Part shown: positions 47,882 to 59,941 of the stretch, in pieces | How the letters are laid out: every line of letters starts with the position of its first letter | How positions within the stretch are numbered: the stretch's first letter is position 1 | Assembly: GCF_002776525.5 (NCBI RefSeq) | Contig: NC_045441.1 | Location: forward strand, 87,795,101 to 87,859,100 | Direction: 5' to 3' | Length of the DNA stretch: 64,000 bases | Source: Piliocolobus tephrosceles | Taxonomy: Eukaryota; Chordata; Mammalia; Primates; Cercopithecidae | Made by a program: the position numbers and the translations under genes | The notes under the pieces: model-generated | What the model saw: only the letters and a program-made list of their open reading frames with translations | Database searches by the model: none | Told to the model about the DNA's origin: nothing

Positions 47882-50040
47882 TAATTTTTCTTTAAATCTA
47901 GTGGTATTTCATCAGTTATCTGTTTCTTCTTGACTTAATCTTGGTAAGCTATATCTTTCTAGGGTTTGATTCATTTTTTTCTAGGTTATTCAGAAAGCAT
48001 ACAATGGTAATAGTCTCTCATTATCCTTTTTATTCTCATGGCATCAGTTGCAATGTCTCCTTTTTTATTTCTGATTATTTATTCAAATCGTCTCTCTTTT
48101 CCTTAGTCTAGCTAAAGGTTTTGTTTAGCTTTGAAAAGATAAATACTTCATTAAAAAAAAAACTCAGTTTTGTTGATTTTTTCCCATCATTTTTCTATTC
48201 TTTATTTTATATATTTTGTTCTAATCTTTATTATTTACTTTTTATGCTAAATTTGGTAGGCTGTTTTTTTCCCCAATCTTTTGAGGTTTAAATTTAATTT
48301 GATTATTTGTGATTTTTCTTCTTTTTGAATGTTAGTGTTTTATCACTATAAACTTTCCTTAGTACACACAGCCTTTGTTGCATCCCGTAAGTTTTGTATG
48401 TTGTGTTCTCATTTTCATTTACCTCAAGATATTTCCCATTTTCCATTTTGATTACTTATTTGACTCATTGGTTGTTCAAATTGTGTTTAGTTTTCACATG
48501 TTTGTGTGTTTTCCAATTGTCCTACTGCTGTTGATTTCTAGTTTTCTTCCATTGTGATTGGAAAACATAATTGGTAGGATTTCAATCTTCTTCGATTTGT
48601 TAAGATTCTTTTGTGACCTAAAATGTGATCTACCCTGAGAAATGCTTTATGTACACTTGAGAAGAATGTATATTCTACTCAATATATATGCTATTATTGG
48701 GTGGAGTGCTCTATATATGTTTGGTAGATCTATCAATCTGTACTTTTGTTCATGTTGGCTGTTTCTGGTCTCCTATTATTATATTGCAGTCAATTTCTTC
48801 CTTCAGGTCTGTCAATGATTGTTGTATATATTTATATGTTCTGATGTTGGGTACACACACACATATGCAACATCACAATTATATATATATATGTATACCT
48901 TTCAGACAATTTTATTCTTGTATCCTTATATAATGTGCTTCTTTATCTCTCGTGAAGGTCTTGTATTTAAAGTGTGTTTTGCCTGATCTAAGTCTAGCCA
49001 CTTCTGCTATCTTTTGGCAATCATTTGCATGGAGTATTTTTTTTTTCTGTTTCTTTGCTTTCAGTCACTGTGTATCATTAAACATAAAGTGAATTTCTTG
49101 TAGATAGCATATGGATTGATCGTATTTATTTCTGATTAATTCAACCCCTCAGTGCTTCTTGCTTGAGTACTTTAATCCATTTACATTTAAAGTAATTATT
49201 GATTAGAAAAAATTTCCTCTTGCCATCTTGTTAATTGCTTTCTATGAGGTTTTGTTTTTTGTTCTGTCACTCTTCCACTTGTGTGGTGTTCCTTTGTCTT
49301 TAGTAGATTTTTTTATATGCTTTATTTACTTTCTCTTCTGTGTTGCTGTGTGATTTAGATAAATATATTTTTTTCTTTGTGGTTATAATGAGACTTAAAT
49401 AAAATTTCTTATCATTATATAAGTTATTTTAAGCTGATAACAGCTTAACTTGAACTGCATACAAAAACTCTACATATTTATTTCTCCCTTTCCCACACTT
49501 CATATTATTTTTGTCATAATTTCAACCTATTTATATTGTGTATCTATTAACATATTTTTACTTAGTCATTTTTAATAGGTTTTGTTTTTAGTTTTTATAC
49601 TAGAATAAAAAGTTATTTATCCACTGCTATTACAGCATTTTATATATGTCTATATATTTACCCTTACCAATTAGTTTTATGGTTTCTTATACTATCATGT
49701 TATGGTTTAGCATCCTTTCATTTCAACTTGAAAAAAATCCCTTTAGTACTCCTCGTAAGGCAGATATAGTGGTAATAAAATTATTCAGATTTTATTTACC
49801 TGGGAAAATCTTTGTTCCCTTCAATTTTGAAAGCTAGTTTTAATGAGTATAATATTCTTGGTTGTCAGGTTTTTTTTTTTTTTTTTTTTTTTTGTTCCTT
49901 TCAGCATTTTGAATATATCATACTTCTAACTACTGGCCTGAAAAGTAAAAAGCTGCTGTTAGTCTTATAGAGATTATTTGTATGTGAAAGTTTCCTTTTT
50001 GTCTGATTTTGGAATTTTCTTTGAATTTGACAATTTGATT

Positions 50041-50316
50041 TTAATGTGTCTTGGTGTGTTTCTTCTTTCTGTTTCTTTTCTGGTGCATCTTATTTAGAAT
50101 CCTTTGGGCTTTCTGCATTTGGATTTCCAGTTTCTTCCCCAGATTTTGGAAGTTTTCAGCCACTATGCCTTCAGTAAACTTTATGGTTCTTTCTCTCTCT
50201 CTCTCTTGTCTTTCTGAAATGTCCATAATGCTTATATTGATCTGCTTAATGTTTTCCCCTAAGCCCCTTAAGCTTTTTTCACTATTTTTCATTTCTTTTC
50301 TTTTTGCAACTCTCAC
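50041..50316 (-). pseudogene. L1M ORF1 remnant (RRM region)
   Basis: A 91-codon minus-strand frame resembles the middle of L1 ORF1p: EKSLRGLGENIKQINISIMD, like the junction of coiled coil and RRM, followed by EGIVAENFQNLGKKLEIQMQ and 'KAQRILNKMHQKR', counterparts of the conserved 'ENFPNL...IQIQEAQRTPNR' block. The upstream coiled coil and C-terminal domain are degraded. Confidence 0.82.
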
Positions 50317-51469
50317 TGTATAATTTCAAATGACCTGTGTTTTAGTTTGTTGATTATTTCTCCTGATTGCTCTAGTCTGCTGCTGAAACTTCTCTATTAC
50401 ATTTTTATTTCAGTTATTATATTCTTCAGCTTCAAGATTTCAGTTTTGTTCTTCTAAAAATTTTCTATCTGCTTGTTGAACTTCTTCTATTTTTCTTATA
50501 TTGTTCACTTAAACTCATTAAACATTTTATAATGATGACTGCATGTTTTCTGTCAGTTAATTTATATTTATCTGTTTTATTAGGATTGGTTTCTGGAGTT
50601 TCATCTTGTTGCTTTATTTGGATTGTGTTTTCTTGTTTTTTCATTTCCTTTGCTTTGTACATTGATATGATCTACACATTAGAAAAAAATCACTTCACTC
50701 AGTCTTCACATATTTGCTTTGTGCAGTAAAAGACCTTCGTCAATCAGTTTGGCCAGATTATCTGTGGATCTCCCAAACCTTTGTGGTAGTCCATACTGCT
50801 ATCTTAGTTCCCAACCACCCTCAAGTGTCTATAGTACAGCAGATCCTGACACTGCTCCAAGATATCAAAGACAGAAGCCATTCTCTCATATAGAAACCAG
50901 AGAGTTAGATCATTGGGTTCATTGTCCAACTCTTTACCTCCCCAGGGAGAAGACAGAAGACAAAGTTTTTTCACTCACTCTTCACGAGGCAGGGGAGAGA
51001 GTTGGAGGTTGCTTTTGTGCTTGTTTAAACCCCATAAATAGGTACAATTATGTGTCATTTAAAAAGTAAACATAATCTATAAAAAGGTAAAAATAAAAAT
51101 ATTTTCAACAATGAAGAGAAGTTTCAGAGATGACATAATGTTAAAAGTAAAATAATTTTTAATTTTTAAATAAAAACTACTAGATGTTATTTAGCACAGA
51201 TTATTCAAAAATACAGGAGTGAACATATAATTTAAATTTATGAAAGAAACAGCCAGAAGGACTAAAAACAAAACAGTAAAAAGTAGTTGCTATTAAGAAA
51301 TAGAACCCATGAGTAAGAGGCTAGAGATGTTGGAAGGGAAATTTTCTGTCTGTATTTTGTAACTGTATGCATTGATTTTTATCTGTATTTCAATATAAAT
51401 GGAATTTTTAACAATAAAATACTCAAATTAAACAAAAATGAAATTTTAAAAAATAATATTTATTTTCAG

Positions 51470-51955
51470 TGACCATCAGGCTTCTAGACTGTGATTGGTT
51501 CTGTCAGCACTCTGAGAAAAGCAAGACAGAAGTCAGACCCTTGAGCAGCTCCTGAAAAATTTGGAACCTTGGATTTGTGGTCCAACCATTTTCTTTCCAG
51601 TGAAAAGCTGTGAGCTGAGGCTCTTCTTTATCCACTTACTGTATGCAGAGTTAGTGAGATGATTTGTGGTGAGTGCCCACATACTAGGTCAAACCACTGC
51701 CTTTGTTCACAGTAGCCCTGAGATGTTTAGTGTATGTTGCGTTCTGTCAGTGCTCCTAGACGGTGATACCAGAAAGCTAGTTCCTCAACAAATAGCTGAA
51801 AAAGGTGGAATGTTTAATGCATAGTCCAGCTTCCTCCCTAGGGAGAACTTGGAAACTGAGGGGTTTTCTCACAAATGAGTGGAACTGTGCCATGAATGGG
51901 GAATTATAGTGAAAGCATGTCTGATCTATGGTATGCAAAATAACTGAGGCACGAC
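51470..51955 (-). repeat. Duplicated ~246-bp unit in the L1M 5' UTR
   Basis: TGATTGGTTCTGTCAGCACT (near 51492) and 'tgcgttctgtcagtgctcctaga' (near 51741) open two related segments that then share 'agctcctgaaaaatttggaa'/'agctgaaaaaggtggaatg', a 'tggtccaac'/'tagtccagc' block and 'gaaaagctgtgagctgaggctctt'/'gagaacttggaaactgaggggtttt'. Both lie at the 5' end of the antisense L1M. Confidence 0.68.
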
Positions 51956-51960
51956 AAGGA

Positions 51961-52569
51961 CTTCATTCATATGTAGGTCATACTCAACAGAAATTAACTG
52001 GGTGCATGACATTGATCATCCAGTCTTGAGAAAACAGCAAGCACAGAATGATCTATTGCGACTCATATTGCATGCACACTTTTCTCTGCCCATTTTCCTT
52101 GTTCTCTTCACTCATTTGGGGGCCTTGAGCTCATATTAAAAACATTTTCCTCAAACTTGTCTCCAGTTCTGGGTTAACCCTGAAAAATCATCACTTAATT
52201 CTTCTAGCACTATCTCCTAGATCTCAATACCCACACTATACTCTTTTCATACTCCTTCCCTAAACTACTGAAACGCTAATAAAGTCGCAGCTTTAGAACT
52301 CCACAGGTTGCTACACTCTCTCAGTTTGTGCCTCTTTTCTTCCTCCTTGAGCTTCTCCTTCCTCTCAATCCCATGGGTCCTTCCTGTGTTGCAGCCTCAC
52401 ATTACCCATAGTCCTGCATCTTCATATTTGAACTTCAGATTTAGAAGTCCTAAAAGCAATTTTTCATTCCTTTCTACCCCCAAGTGTGACCCAGTCCTTC
52501 TTTGTAATGTTTAAATGTCATAATTTAAAAAATGATAATTGTATTACACTACAATGAATTATCCCTGTG
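51961..52569. other. Unassigned intergenic sequence
   Basis: A pyrimidine-rich part at 52200-52500 might be an L2 piece, but I found no firm block. Frame 52308-52514 has no domain. Confidence 0.4.
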
Positions 52570-53042
52570 TAACTAAAGACACTGTAAAACAAAAAAGTAA
52601 ATTGAATTAAACACACACACACACTAGGAGCAAATATTTGCAACATATATTATAAACAAATGATAAGATGCTGTACATCTAAAAATCTCCCATAAGCTGA
52701 TAATGGTGGTGTGAGAGGGTGGTACAACTCAAGAATAAAATAGATAAATATTATGAAGGCAAGTCACAAAAGAAGAGTAAGGATATTTAAGCAGTAGACA
52801 GGGAGAAAGTCCCCTAAGAAAACAGCAATCAGTAAACAATTTAAAACTAGGAGACTTCATTTACTACTCGTGAGTGTTGCTAGTGTTAACAAGGATTAGG
52901 AGAGTATAACAGCTCCATACATTGCCATAAAGGGTGAAAATAAACATGCCCTCTAGAAATGCTGATGTTGGCAACTTTTTATTGCAACGTATTTAAGAAA
53001 ATTGGGCAGTGTATGTAAGATTAAATCTCAGTGGTAGGAACA
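52570..53042 (+). mobile_element. Old L1M ORF2 3' fragment, sense
   Basis: GGAGCAAATATTTGCAACAT, 'aatctcccataagctgataatgg', 'acaaggattaggagagtataacagctccatacattgcc' and 'aacttttta' correspond in order to the late ORF2 text of old L1s ('gagaaaatatttgcaaaaca', 'gttggcgaggatgtggagcaacaggaactctcatacattgct'). A short (CA)n run at 52611-52624 lies inside. Confidence 0.65.
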
Positions 53043-53284
53043 CTATTGTGTACTTCTTAACAGCCTTTACTTTTCTGTTTGATCAATTTCATAGCCAAAC
53101 AAATAGAAAAAAAAAAAAAACAGTAAATAGGTCCTAAAAAAAATAAGTGCATTGAGTCTACCAGGCAAAATAACAGTGAGTCTGTAAAGCAGAGTAACAG
53201 AAAGAACATAACTTGCATTGTTCGATTAGGACAGTTCTCTCTAACACCTTAACTTTTAAAATTCATACTTTTTATTTAGGTAGA

Positions 53285-53684
53285 TATTTCCTGAGGCACA
53301 ATTGGGAAAAGAGCATTTGAGGCAAAGAAAGGACAGATATTAAAGTTCTGAGAAAAGAAAGAGTTTGAACATTTCTAGAAATAGAAAAAAAAAAAGCCGC
53401 TTTGGCTTGAGTACAGTGAAAGATGATATGGACCTGAGAGAAGGTCACCACAGTAAGGAATATGCATTTTATTCACACACAATAAGAAACCAGTCAAATG
53501 ATTTTAAGAAGGGAAATGCAGAAAACAAGTTTACATTTTAAGATTGCATTAGATTATGGGAAGACTAAAGGAAAACTCTAGGAGACACTAAATTGAAGGT
53601 GGTTGTTGTTCTTCAGGAAAGAAACGATGGTAGTGTAGGCAGAAGAACGTGGCCCAATCTAAGATATTGTTTGAAGTGGAATCA
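53285..53684. mobile_element. Ancient mammalian repeat, L2-like, family uncertain
   Basis: The block order 'ggcacaattgggaaaagagcatttgaggcaaag', 'ttggcttgagtacagtgaaag', 'atgcattttattca...gaaaccagtcaaatgattttaagaaggg', 'catttaagattgcatt' and 'gatggtagtgtaggcag' follows a common ancient mammalian repeat ('gaacagcaagtgcaaaggcc...gggaagccattggagggttttaagcagggg...gatcactctggct'). I cannot name it with certainty. Confidence 0.5.
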
Positions 53685-53685
53685 T

Positions 53686-54470
53686 TGAAATGGGAAAGGT
53701 TCCCTTGTCCCCCTCGCAGGGCATACGATGGGGGTGTGTGGCATGCTTCTTCAGTGCCCTGATGCTTAAACCTTTAGGGGAGTATACAGACGGCAAACTG
53801 TGGGACTCCGAAGTCACAGCAGTGTCTAGGGGTGAATGTTTACAACTCCTGAAGCCCCAGTGGGTGTGTAACAGGGTGCTCTCTTAGTTGCCATCTATAG
53901 GCGGCTTGTGTTAACCAGCTCAATTAGACTCCCTTCCTTATCACAAGGACAGAGGGATTCCTATATACAGGGCTTTCTTCTCTTAGTGTACTGGCAGAAT
54001 CGGATCACATGTTGGCTTAGAGATTGAGTGCAACGTTTTGTTGTAGAAGTAGCTCTCAGGAGATCCGGGAGCCAGAAGGGAGATGCTATTTCCCTGGAGT
54101 CAGGCTTGGCCTGACTCTTCTCCGACCACCCCAGCCGAACTCTGTGTCATTCCACTGGTGAATGGCCTGCCTGAGTTCTGGCATCTGTTGGTGTGCTCCT
54201 CCCCTGGTGTGCTCCTCTCCTGGTGTGCCCCTCTCCACAACCAGCCGCTTGCATCTTCTTCCACTGATGTGCTTCTCTCAACATCTGGCCACCTCTGTGC
54301 ATGCTAGGGTCTCGGGTTTTTATATACCCAGGATGAGGGAGTGGCAGGGTCTTGGAAAATGCAACATTTGGGCAGGAAATACCTGTCCTCGCTGAAGTCC
54401 GTGGGGGTGGAACCCTAGCCAAGGACCCGCCTTTCTCTATCCAGCACTTCTCTTCCCACCTTCCATATCA
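53686..54470 (-). mobile_element. ERV solo LTR (MER52-like class I), antisense
   Basis: On the minus strand it runs from TGATATGGAAGGTGGGAAGA (54470 leftward) to ...TTCCCATTTCA near 53686. It contains a TATATAAAAA promoter box (plus strand 54317-54326) and a short tandem array with unit CTGGTGTGCTCCTCYCC (plus strand 54189-54236, three units, with weaker copies beyond). The copy at 59942-60495 shares most of it. It is GC-richer than its surroundings. I think of the MER52-like LTRs because of the short tandem units, but the family name is a guess. Confidence 0.75.
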
Positions 54471-54971
54471 TTTAAAGTGACTATGCTCTTTCCTTCCCAG
54501 CACTGCCATATCTTTGTGTCAGACTGCATACAGAAAGTGGAGAGGAGGGTTTTGAAGGGTGACAATAAGCCTTGTCACTTAGGCAAATGTAGAGAGACAA
54601 AGAAAACTGAAAAAGTAAAGATTCAAGTAAAGGGTAGAAGAATAAAGGAAGTCAAGTCACCAACATAGAGAGATATGTGTAAACACCCCAAACAGACACA
54701 AAACCAATAAATGATCAAAACATATCTAGCAGGACAATGTAATGTATAGCTTACATTCTCTTTCAGCATTTTTTAACATAAAAATGTTCACTTATTTCAA
54801 AATCATTCATTTATAAAATTTGAGTGTTTTTTATGTTGTTTCAATTAATTTTGATTCTTTCAAATGTAAATTCATTTATCAGAATTTTTAAAATGTGCAT
54901 ATTCTATTAGAGATTGAATAGGCTATTAGCTACTGTAAGCTTCTATTGATTCTTTTGAAGAATATTAATGA
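54471..54971. other. Unassigned intergenic sequence
   Basis: Nothing recognised. Confidence 0.45.
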
Positions 54972-55272
54972 TTTTTTTTTTTTTTTTTTGAGACAGAGTC
55001 TTGTTCTGCAGCCCTGTTGCAATATGCAGGGGCTTGATCTCAGCTCACTGCAACTTCTGCCTCCTGGGTTCAAGCAATTCTCCTGCCTTAGCCTCCCGAG
55101 TAGCTAAGACTACAGGCATGCACCACCATGCCTGACTAATTTTTGTGTTTTTAGTAGAGTTGGAGTTTTACCATGTTGGCAAAGCTGGTCTCGAACTCCT
55201 GACCTCAGGTGATCCACCAGCCTCGGCCTCCCAAAGTGCTGGGATTATAGGAGTGAGCCACCACGGCCAGCC
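54972..55272 (-). mobile_element. AluS-type Alu, antisense, full length
   Basis: T-run at 54972-54989, then GAGACAGAGTCTTGTTCTGC through to 'gagccaccacggccagcc'. The sense strand has the AluS-type right arm ('ggagttcgagaccagcttt...', 'gcaagttgcagtgagctgag' with many private changes). A convincing target duplication was not found; GATTT is shared by both flanks. A further T/G-rich low-complexity stretch follows at 55288-55345. Confidence 0.88.
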
Positions 55273-55544
55273 GAGATTTGAAATTTTTTTGTTTTTTTTT
55301 TTTTTGTTTTGCTTTGTTTTTTGTTTTTGTGTGTGTGTTTATTTTTAGAGAAAAGAGAAAGACTTGCAATTAGGTGATGTCCAAGAAGATAAATATCATT
55401 TAAGATATTTTTAAATCAACATATTTTTCATAAGCTGTCCACAGAAGATTCATTGATTTTTAAATCACTCATTTGTTCTTTTAATGATATGATAAAGACT
55501 CTGTACCCTAAAAGTAGGTAAAAACAATTACAGTTATAAAATTA

Positions 55545-55695
55545 GCTAAGGTTTTGAGCACTTACCATATGTCAGTGCGCAAAGCAATTTAAGAGCCTTG
55601 TAACAACTCTTGTGCTAAGTATTGTTATCCTCCATTAACGGATATAGAAATAGAAGCAAAGTGGAAAAAATGGTATACTTTGGAAAATAAGCCAA
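55545..55695 (-). mobile_element. MIR SINE, antisense
   Basis: GAGCACTTACCATATGTCAG, 'gcgcaaagcaatttaagagccttgtaacaactctt' and 'attgttatcctccattaacggatatagaaatagaagcaaag' match the reverse-complement MIR 3' half in order. Confidence 0.75.
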
Positions 55696-56166
55696 ATGAG
55701 AATGCAGTTGTCTACTTGTAGTTCTACACGCCAGACAGCCAGACCTTTCATAAACCCAAAATTTGGAGGAAGAGTGTCCATTAAGGCAATTTTTCAGACA
55801 TGGAATAGGAAGTGATTCTTATTTGGTTCCATATTATTGTAAAGTAAGTCATCTCTCTCACTTATGCAGGCTATTTAATAGTAATTTTGGATCCAGGGAA
55901 TCCAAAAAAGACTATATTTTTTGTTGTCATCATGGCAGTTGTACGATAATCATATTTTCATTTCCAACAGCCAGATTATTGGTCTTAACTGACGAGGGTA
56001 GCAAACACATTAAAATAGACTAAAGTTGTTTCAGAAATCTTGTAAGAGACAATGCAAGGGAAAATATTTAGTAAATGGATTTGTTACGTAAGGCAGGTTT
56101 GTATTTATACAAGATGCCTATATTTGAAAACAACATAACATAATAAAACTATGCTTTTTTAACTAT
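55696..56166. other. Unassigned intergenic sequence
   Basis: Nothing recognised; plus frame 55763-56023 has no domain. Confidence 0.45.
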
Positions 56167-56586
56167 TGTGTTAATATGTGTTACATTGTTATAATGCATA
56201 CCTGAGTCTGGGTAATTTATAAACGCCAGAGATTTGGCTCATTATTCTACAGGCTGTACTAACATGACACCAGCATTTGCTCAGCTTCGGGTGAGCCCTC
56301 AGGAAACTTCTCCTCATGGTAGAAGGTTTAAGGGGAGCAGACCTGCCACATGGTGAGAGAGAGAGAAAGAGAGCAAGAGAACAGGGAAAGAGGTGCCAGA
56401 CTCTTAAACAACTAGCTCTTGCATGAACTGATAGAGTGATAACTCACTTGTTACCACAAGGATGGCAAAGTCATTCATGAGAAGTCCACTTTCATGATCC
56501 AAACACCTTCCACCAGGTCCACCTCCAACACTGGAGGTCACATTTCGACGTGAGATTTTGAGGGTACACACATCCAAACCATGTCA
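56167..56586 (-). mobile_element. MST-type solo LTR (MaLR), antisense
   Basis: 'atacctgagtctgggtaatttataaac' (left) and 'catttcgacgtgagattttgagggtacacacatccaaaccatgtca' (right) are the antisense ends of an MST LTR; 'ttctacaggctgtactaacatg', GTGCCAGACTCTTAAACAAC and 'ccaccaggtccacctccaacactgg' fill the middle. It is the third LTR of this group in the window, all antisense. Confidence 0.88.
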
Positions 56587-59500
56587 GTTTTCATACTATA
56601 GTCAACCTAAATATGTTACGTTTAATACATCAGTTTCTACTTTATACTTACAGATACTGATGAAAATACCCAGAGGAAAAATGATTCTAATAATCATGCA
56701 GTTAAAAACAAAACAAAAATTAAGTTATATATTAGTAGTTTGACAAATTATCAAATCCATAGGCTTTTTATAAAGAGTAATATACCTCACTTTACCACAG
56801 TAAAAGATTGTAAGGTTGCATTTGTCTTAGGACATCAGAAGCTTTTACTTTCTTAAAATTGAACTCATAGGTTACTATTTCCTTCCAGTTTTTGAAAATC
56901 TCAGAGCACAGAACACTCCACACACAAAAAAAGTTAGTATTTTTATCTTTTCTCTGTAAGATTCCCTTCAGAATCTATGTAAGGTTCTTTTCTGCCAAAG
57001 GAAGATATGCTTGCCTATAAAAATGTTTAAGTTGATTTTTCTTATAATATCAGGATCTATGAAATACTAAATTTGCCATAGTTCCTGTCTCTTTTTCTAT
57101 TCCAAGCAATGTTTTCAAACTAACAAACTATGGATTTAGCTTATTCTCAGCAATGCCCAAATCATACGAACAATCTTTTTATCTTATTGTTTGACAGCAT
57201 TCATTGACCCATATGCCTAGTCAGTTTAAATGCACTATTGCACCATAATACATAAGATATAACTGCTCCCATAAGACTACACTGCTAGAAATAAAAACAG
57301 CACATTTCCAAATATGAAAATTATTTTTAAACCTCCCTTACTAATAGCATCAATTGAAAGATATGTGTTATCTTTAAATGGAACTTTTGAATTCTTTATA
57401 ATGGTATGAAGTCTTTACTCTTCTTAAAGGGATCTTTCACCATTCAGATGACCTTTGTTAGAATCCTAAAAAGTTTGGCTATTTTTGGTTTTCTTTTGTT
57501 AGTTTTTACATCTAAACAATTTTTCATTTGCACAAGAAGGGACTAGAGACCACACAGGCCTAGCATATTTTTGGGCATTGGTATTCCTTTTAATCTTTAC
57601 CTTGTAGCTCATATCAAAGCTGTAATTGTTTGCTAGCCAGCAAAATCTAATGGCTCCCTCTGGTCAAAAACTGTCAACAGCAATCTATCCAGCAGTGGGG
57701 GCATTGCCTGAAATAGAAAAAGCATCACATATGGTTGTATTCCTTGGTGAACTACAAACAAGGTAAGGCTTAACATTTTCAAACACAAAACCATTACTAA
57801 CTCCACATAGTAAGACTGGGGCACTAACATATCATTGCTAGAGAATTTTGCTTTTTGGTTCATTACTGTCCTGTAGGTCAAAGAATATAGCAAGATAGTA
57901 CAAGTAATTACATTGTTTTTTTTTTTTTCTCTTCCCTTGATTTCACAGTATAGCAATAAGTCTCTCTTAGATGTTAGATCATGATTTATTAGGTGTCCAA
58001 AAGCAAACCCGTACTCCAAAACGTATAAAGAAAACAGGCCTCAAATGATCAGTCCAGATTTCCTGCTAAGTGTAAAGACTGCTAAATTCATTAGGAAATC
58101 TAACAAAGAAAAATACTACGATTTTTTTTTTTATTTGCTCCACAAACTGTAAAGTTCTGTTTAGAAATTTCTGAGGTAGGTGGTTTATTTAACATTTGTA
58201 TTATCACAATAGTATTGTATAATCCTACTGACACAGTTCAGTGTAATGACTCTAAACATCAAACCAGCTATCGAACGTCATGCTGAGTTTCCCATCCAGG
58301 CTAATTAGAATTCTTGTCTTCTTAAAACATTTGCACTCTTGGCATTCCAGTGGTTTTTCCATTTGTGGCTGGGCCTTTGGATATTTCTAAATCAGAATGA
58401 GCTGCATACTGCTGGCTTTACATGCCTCTTGGTTCCTTCTGCCCTCTCACCTGAATGTCAGAAATCTTTTAGTAATTCCTCAGAATGAAATCAAAGAGTT
58501 TCTCTTAGCTCAGTTTAGAGGCATCCAAATGGAAGCAGCAAACTAAAAACAGAACATTGACCCAGTAGTTTTTATACATTCTAGAATCTCCTCTTTGTTA
58601 ACCCACTTTATATAATATATAATATAGGATGGATTGTGGATTGTTCTCTTATTAGAAGCAAAATAATTCATATATAAATAAGCTATGCTGCACTTGATGT
58701 AGTGCATAAAATATGTGTTCAATTTCAATTCATCTAAAAGAATGATAACATAGGAGTAGACTTCAGGTAATAAAAGGAAGAAGAAAATAGTCTTGGATCA
58801 GTAGAAGAGGAACTCATTTTGTACACATTTGACATGAAGAATAGACAGTGTACAATGTAAAAGTAAGAATTTGTACTGCTCTCTGTCTATTATGCGACAT
58901 AATAAGGCTCTGAAACTTCCTGCAACAGAAGCATATGGTGTGTGTTTTTACTAACATTTTTCTAATGCAAAAATTTCCATGTACCACTGGTAGGAAATTC
59001 CTTCCTCAATATATAGTTTAGGCAATTCATTAAATGCTGTTGTATCCTTTTGTGAAAGTCTTCAAAGCATACGTGCCCAATTCCATTTCAGAGATTAATA
59101 TAAGCAACTGATGAAAAGTTTTATTGGAATCTGCCATTGGTTTAATCACACTAATTCATCTCAGAGCTGAACTAAAAATGGGATAAGTCTTTAGTAAAAT
59201 TCAAATGCAAAAGGATGGCTTTGGTTCAGTGAAAGCGTGATAACATATTTGGTATTTTGTCTGCTTTCCTGACACATTTCGCCAAGGTTCAGTGAACTGG
59301 TAGTATGTTTTGCTCATTATAACATCTTTAGGTATTTCTAAGATGTCTGGGGTTTGGCATGCTCCAAAGATACCTTGCCAAGCTCATTTTCCACTATTAT
59401 TTACACCCATATATTTTTTTCAAGGAAACAGTTTGAATGTTTCTGATTAAATAGAGCTATTGAATGTACAAATGGCCCCATTTAATACACTATAAGTAAC

Positions 59501-59941
59501 TTAATTCAGTTTTTGAGGGAAAAATAAAAAATAGTTTACATTTGCTAATAATCTAAAATTTGAGAGATTTGGATTGTATCTAACCTTAAATCAAAATATC
59601 ATTAAATCCTATAATTGAATAAGACACATTATTATCATACTTAGCCTCCATGCCATTTTCCATTCATTTTGTCATCTCTGTCCAATTTACCGTATCTCAT
59701 CCTATACAACATTTTAAGTACTTTAACATATGTATGTCATTTCACTACCAATGCTTTCCTGATTACCTTTTAAGTACTATAAGTTGGTAATAATAGTAAT
59801 TGTTTACAGAGAAGGCTACAATTCCTCTTGCCAAAAACCATACCAAATAATAGGTGGAATTGTTTATGGACTTTCCTTAGGCACTATATGTTAAATAGTA
59901 TATTAAATATAATGTCTAACTGTGTATAAGTATATATCACA
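56587..59941. other. Long unassigned intergenic stretch
   Basis: About 3.3 kb with no recognised repeat or gene. The minus frame 57633-58019 (128 codons) is the longest here and shows no domain I know. A T-run lies at 57917-57929 and another at 58121-58131. Confidence 0.45.

Larger units (their letters stand above)
45243..51960 (-). mobile_element. Nearly full-length antisense L1M (L1MB-like)
   Basis: Left to right the minus-strand element reads 3' UTR (45243-45480, 'tttttatagtggtgagaacacttaac' is typical of L1MB 3' ends), ORF2 (about 45500-49900), ORF1 (about 49900-50720), and 5' UTR (50720-51960). Total span is about 6.7 kb. An AT-rich block at about 51066-51460 that I cannot match to L1 interrupts the 5' UTR. 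Internal T-runs sit at 45819-45835 and 49869-49893, and an ATT microsatellite at 45928-45971. Frames are broken throughout. The divergence is clearly greater than in the L1s at 1 and 14 kb. Confidence 0.85.

Noticed and set aside
57633..58019. 128-codon minus-strand frame as a possible gene
   Set aside because: No recognisable family, includes a lysine run from a homopolymer, and no exon or retrocopy features such as a poly(A) tail or target duplication.
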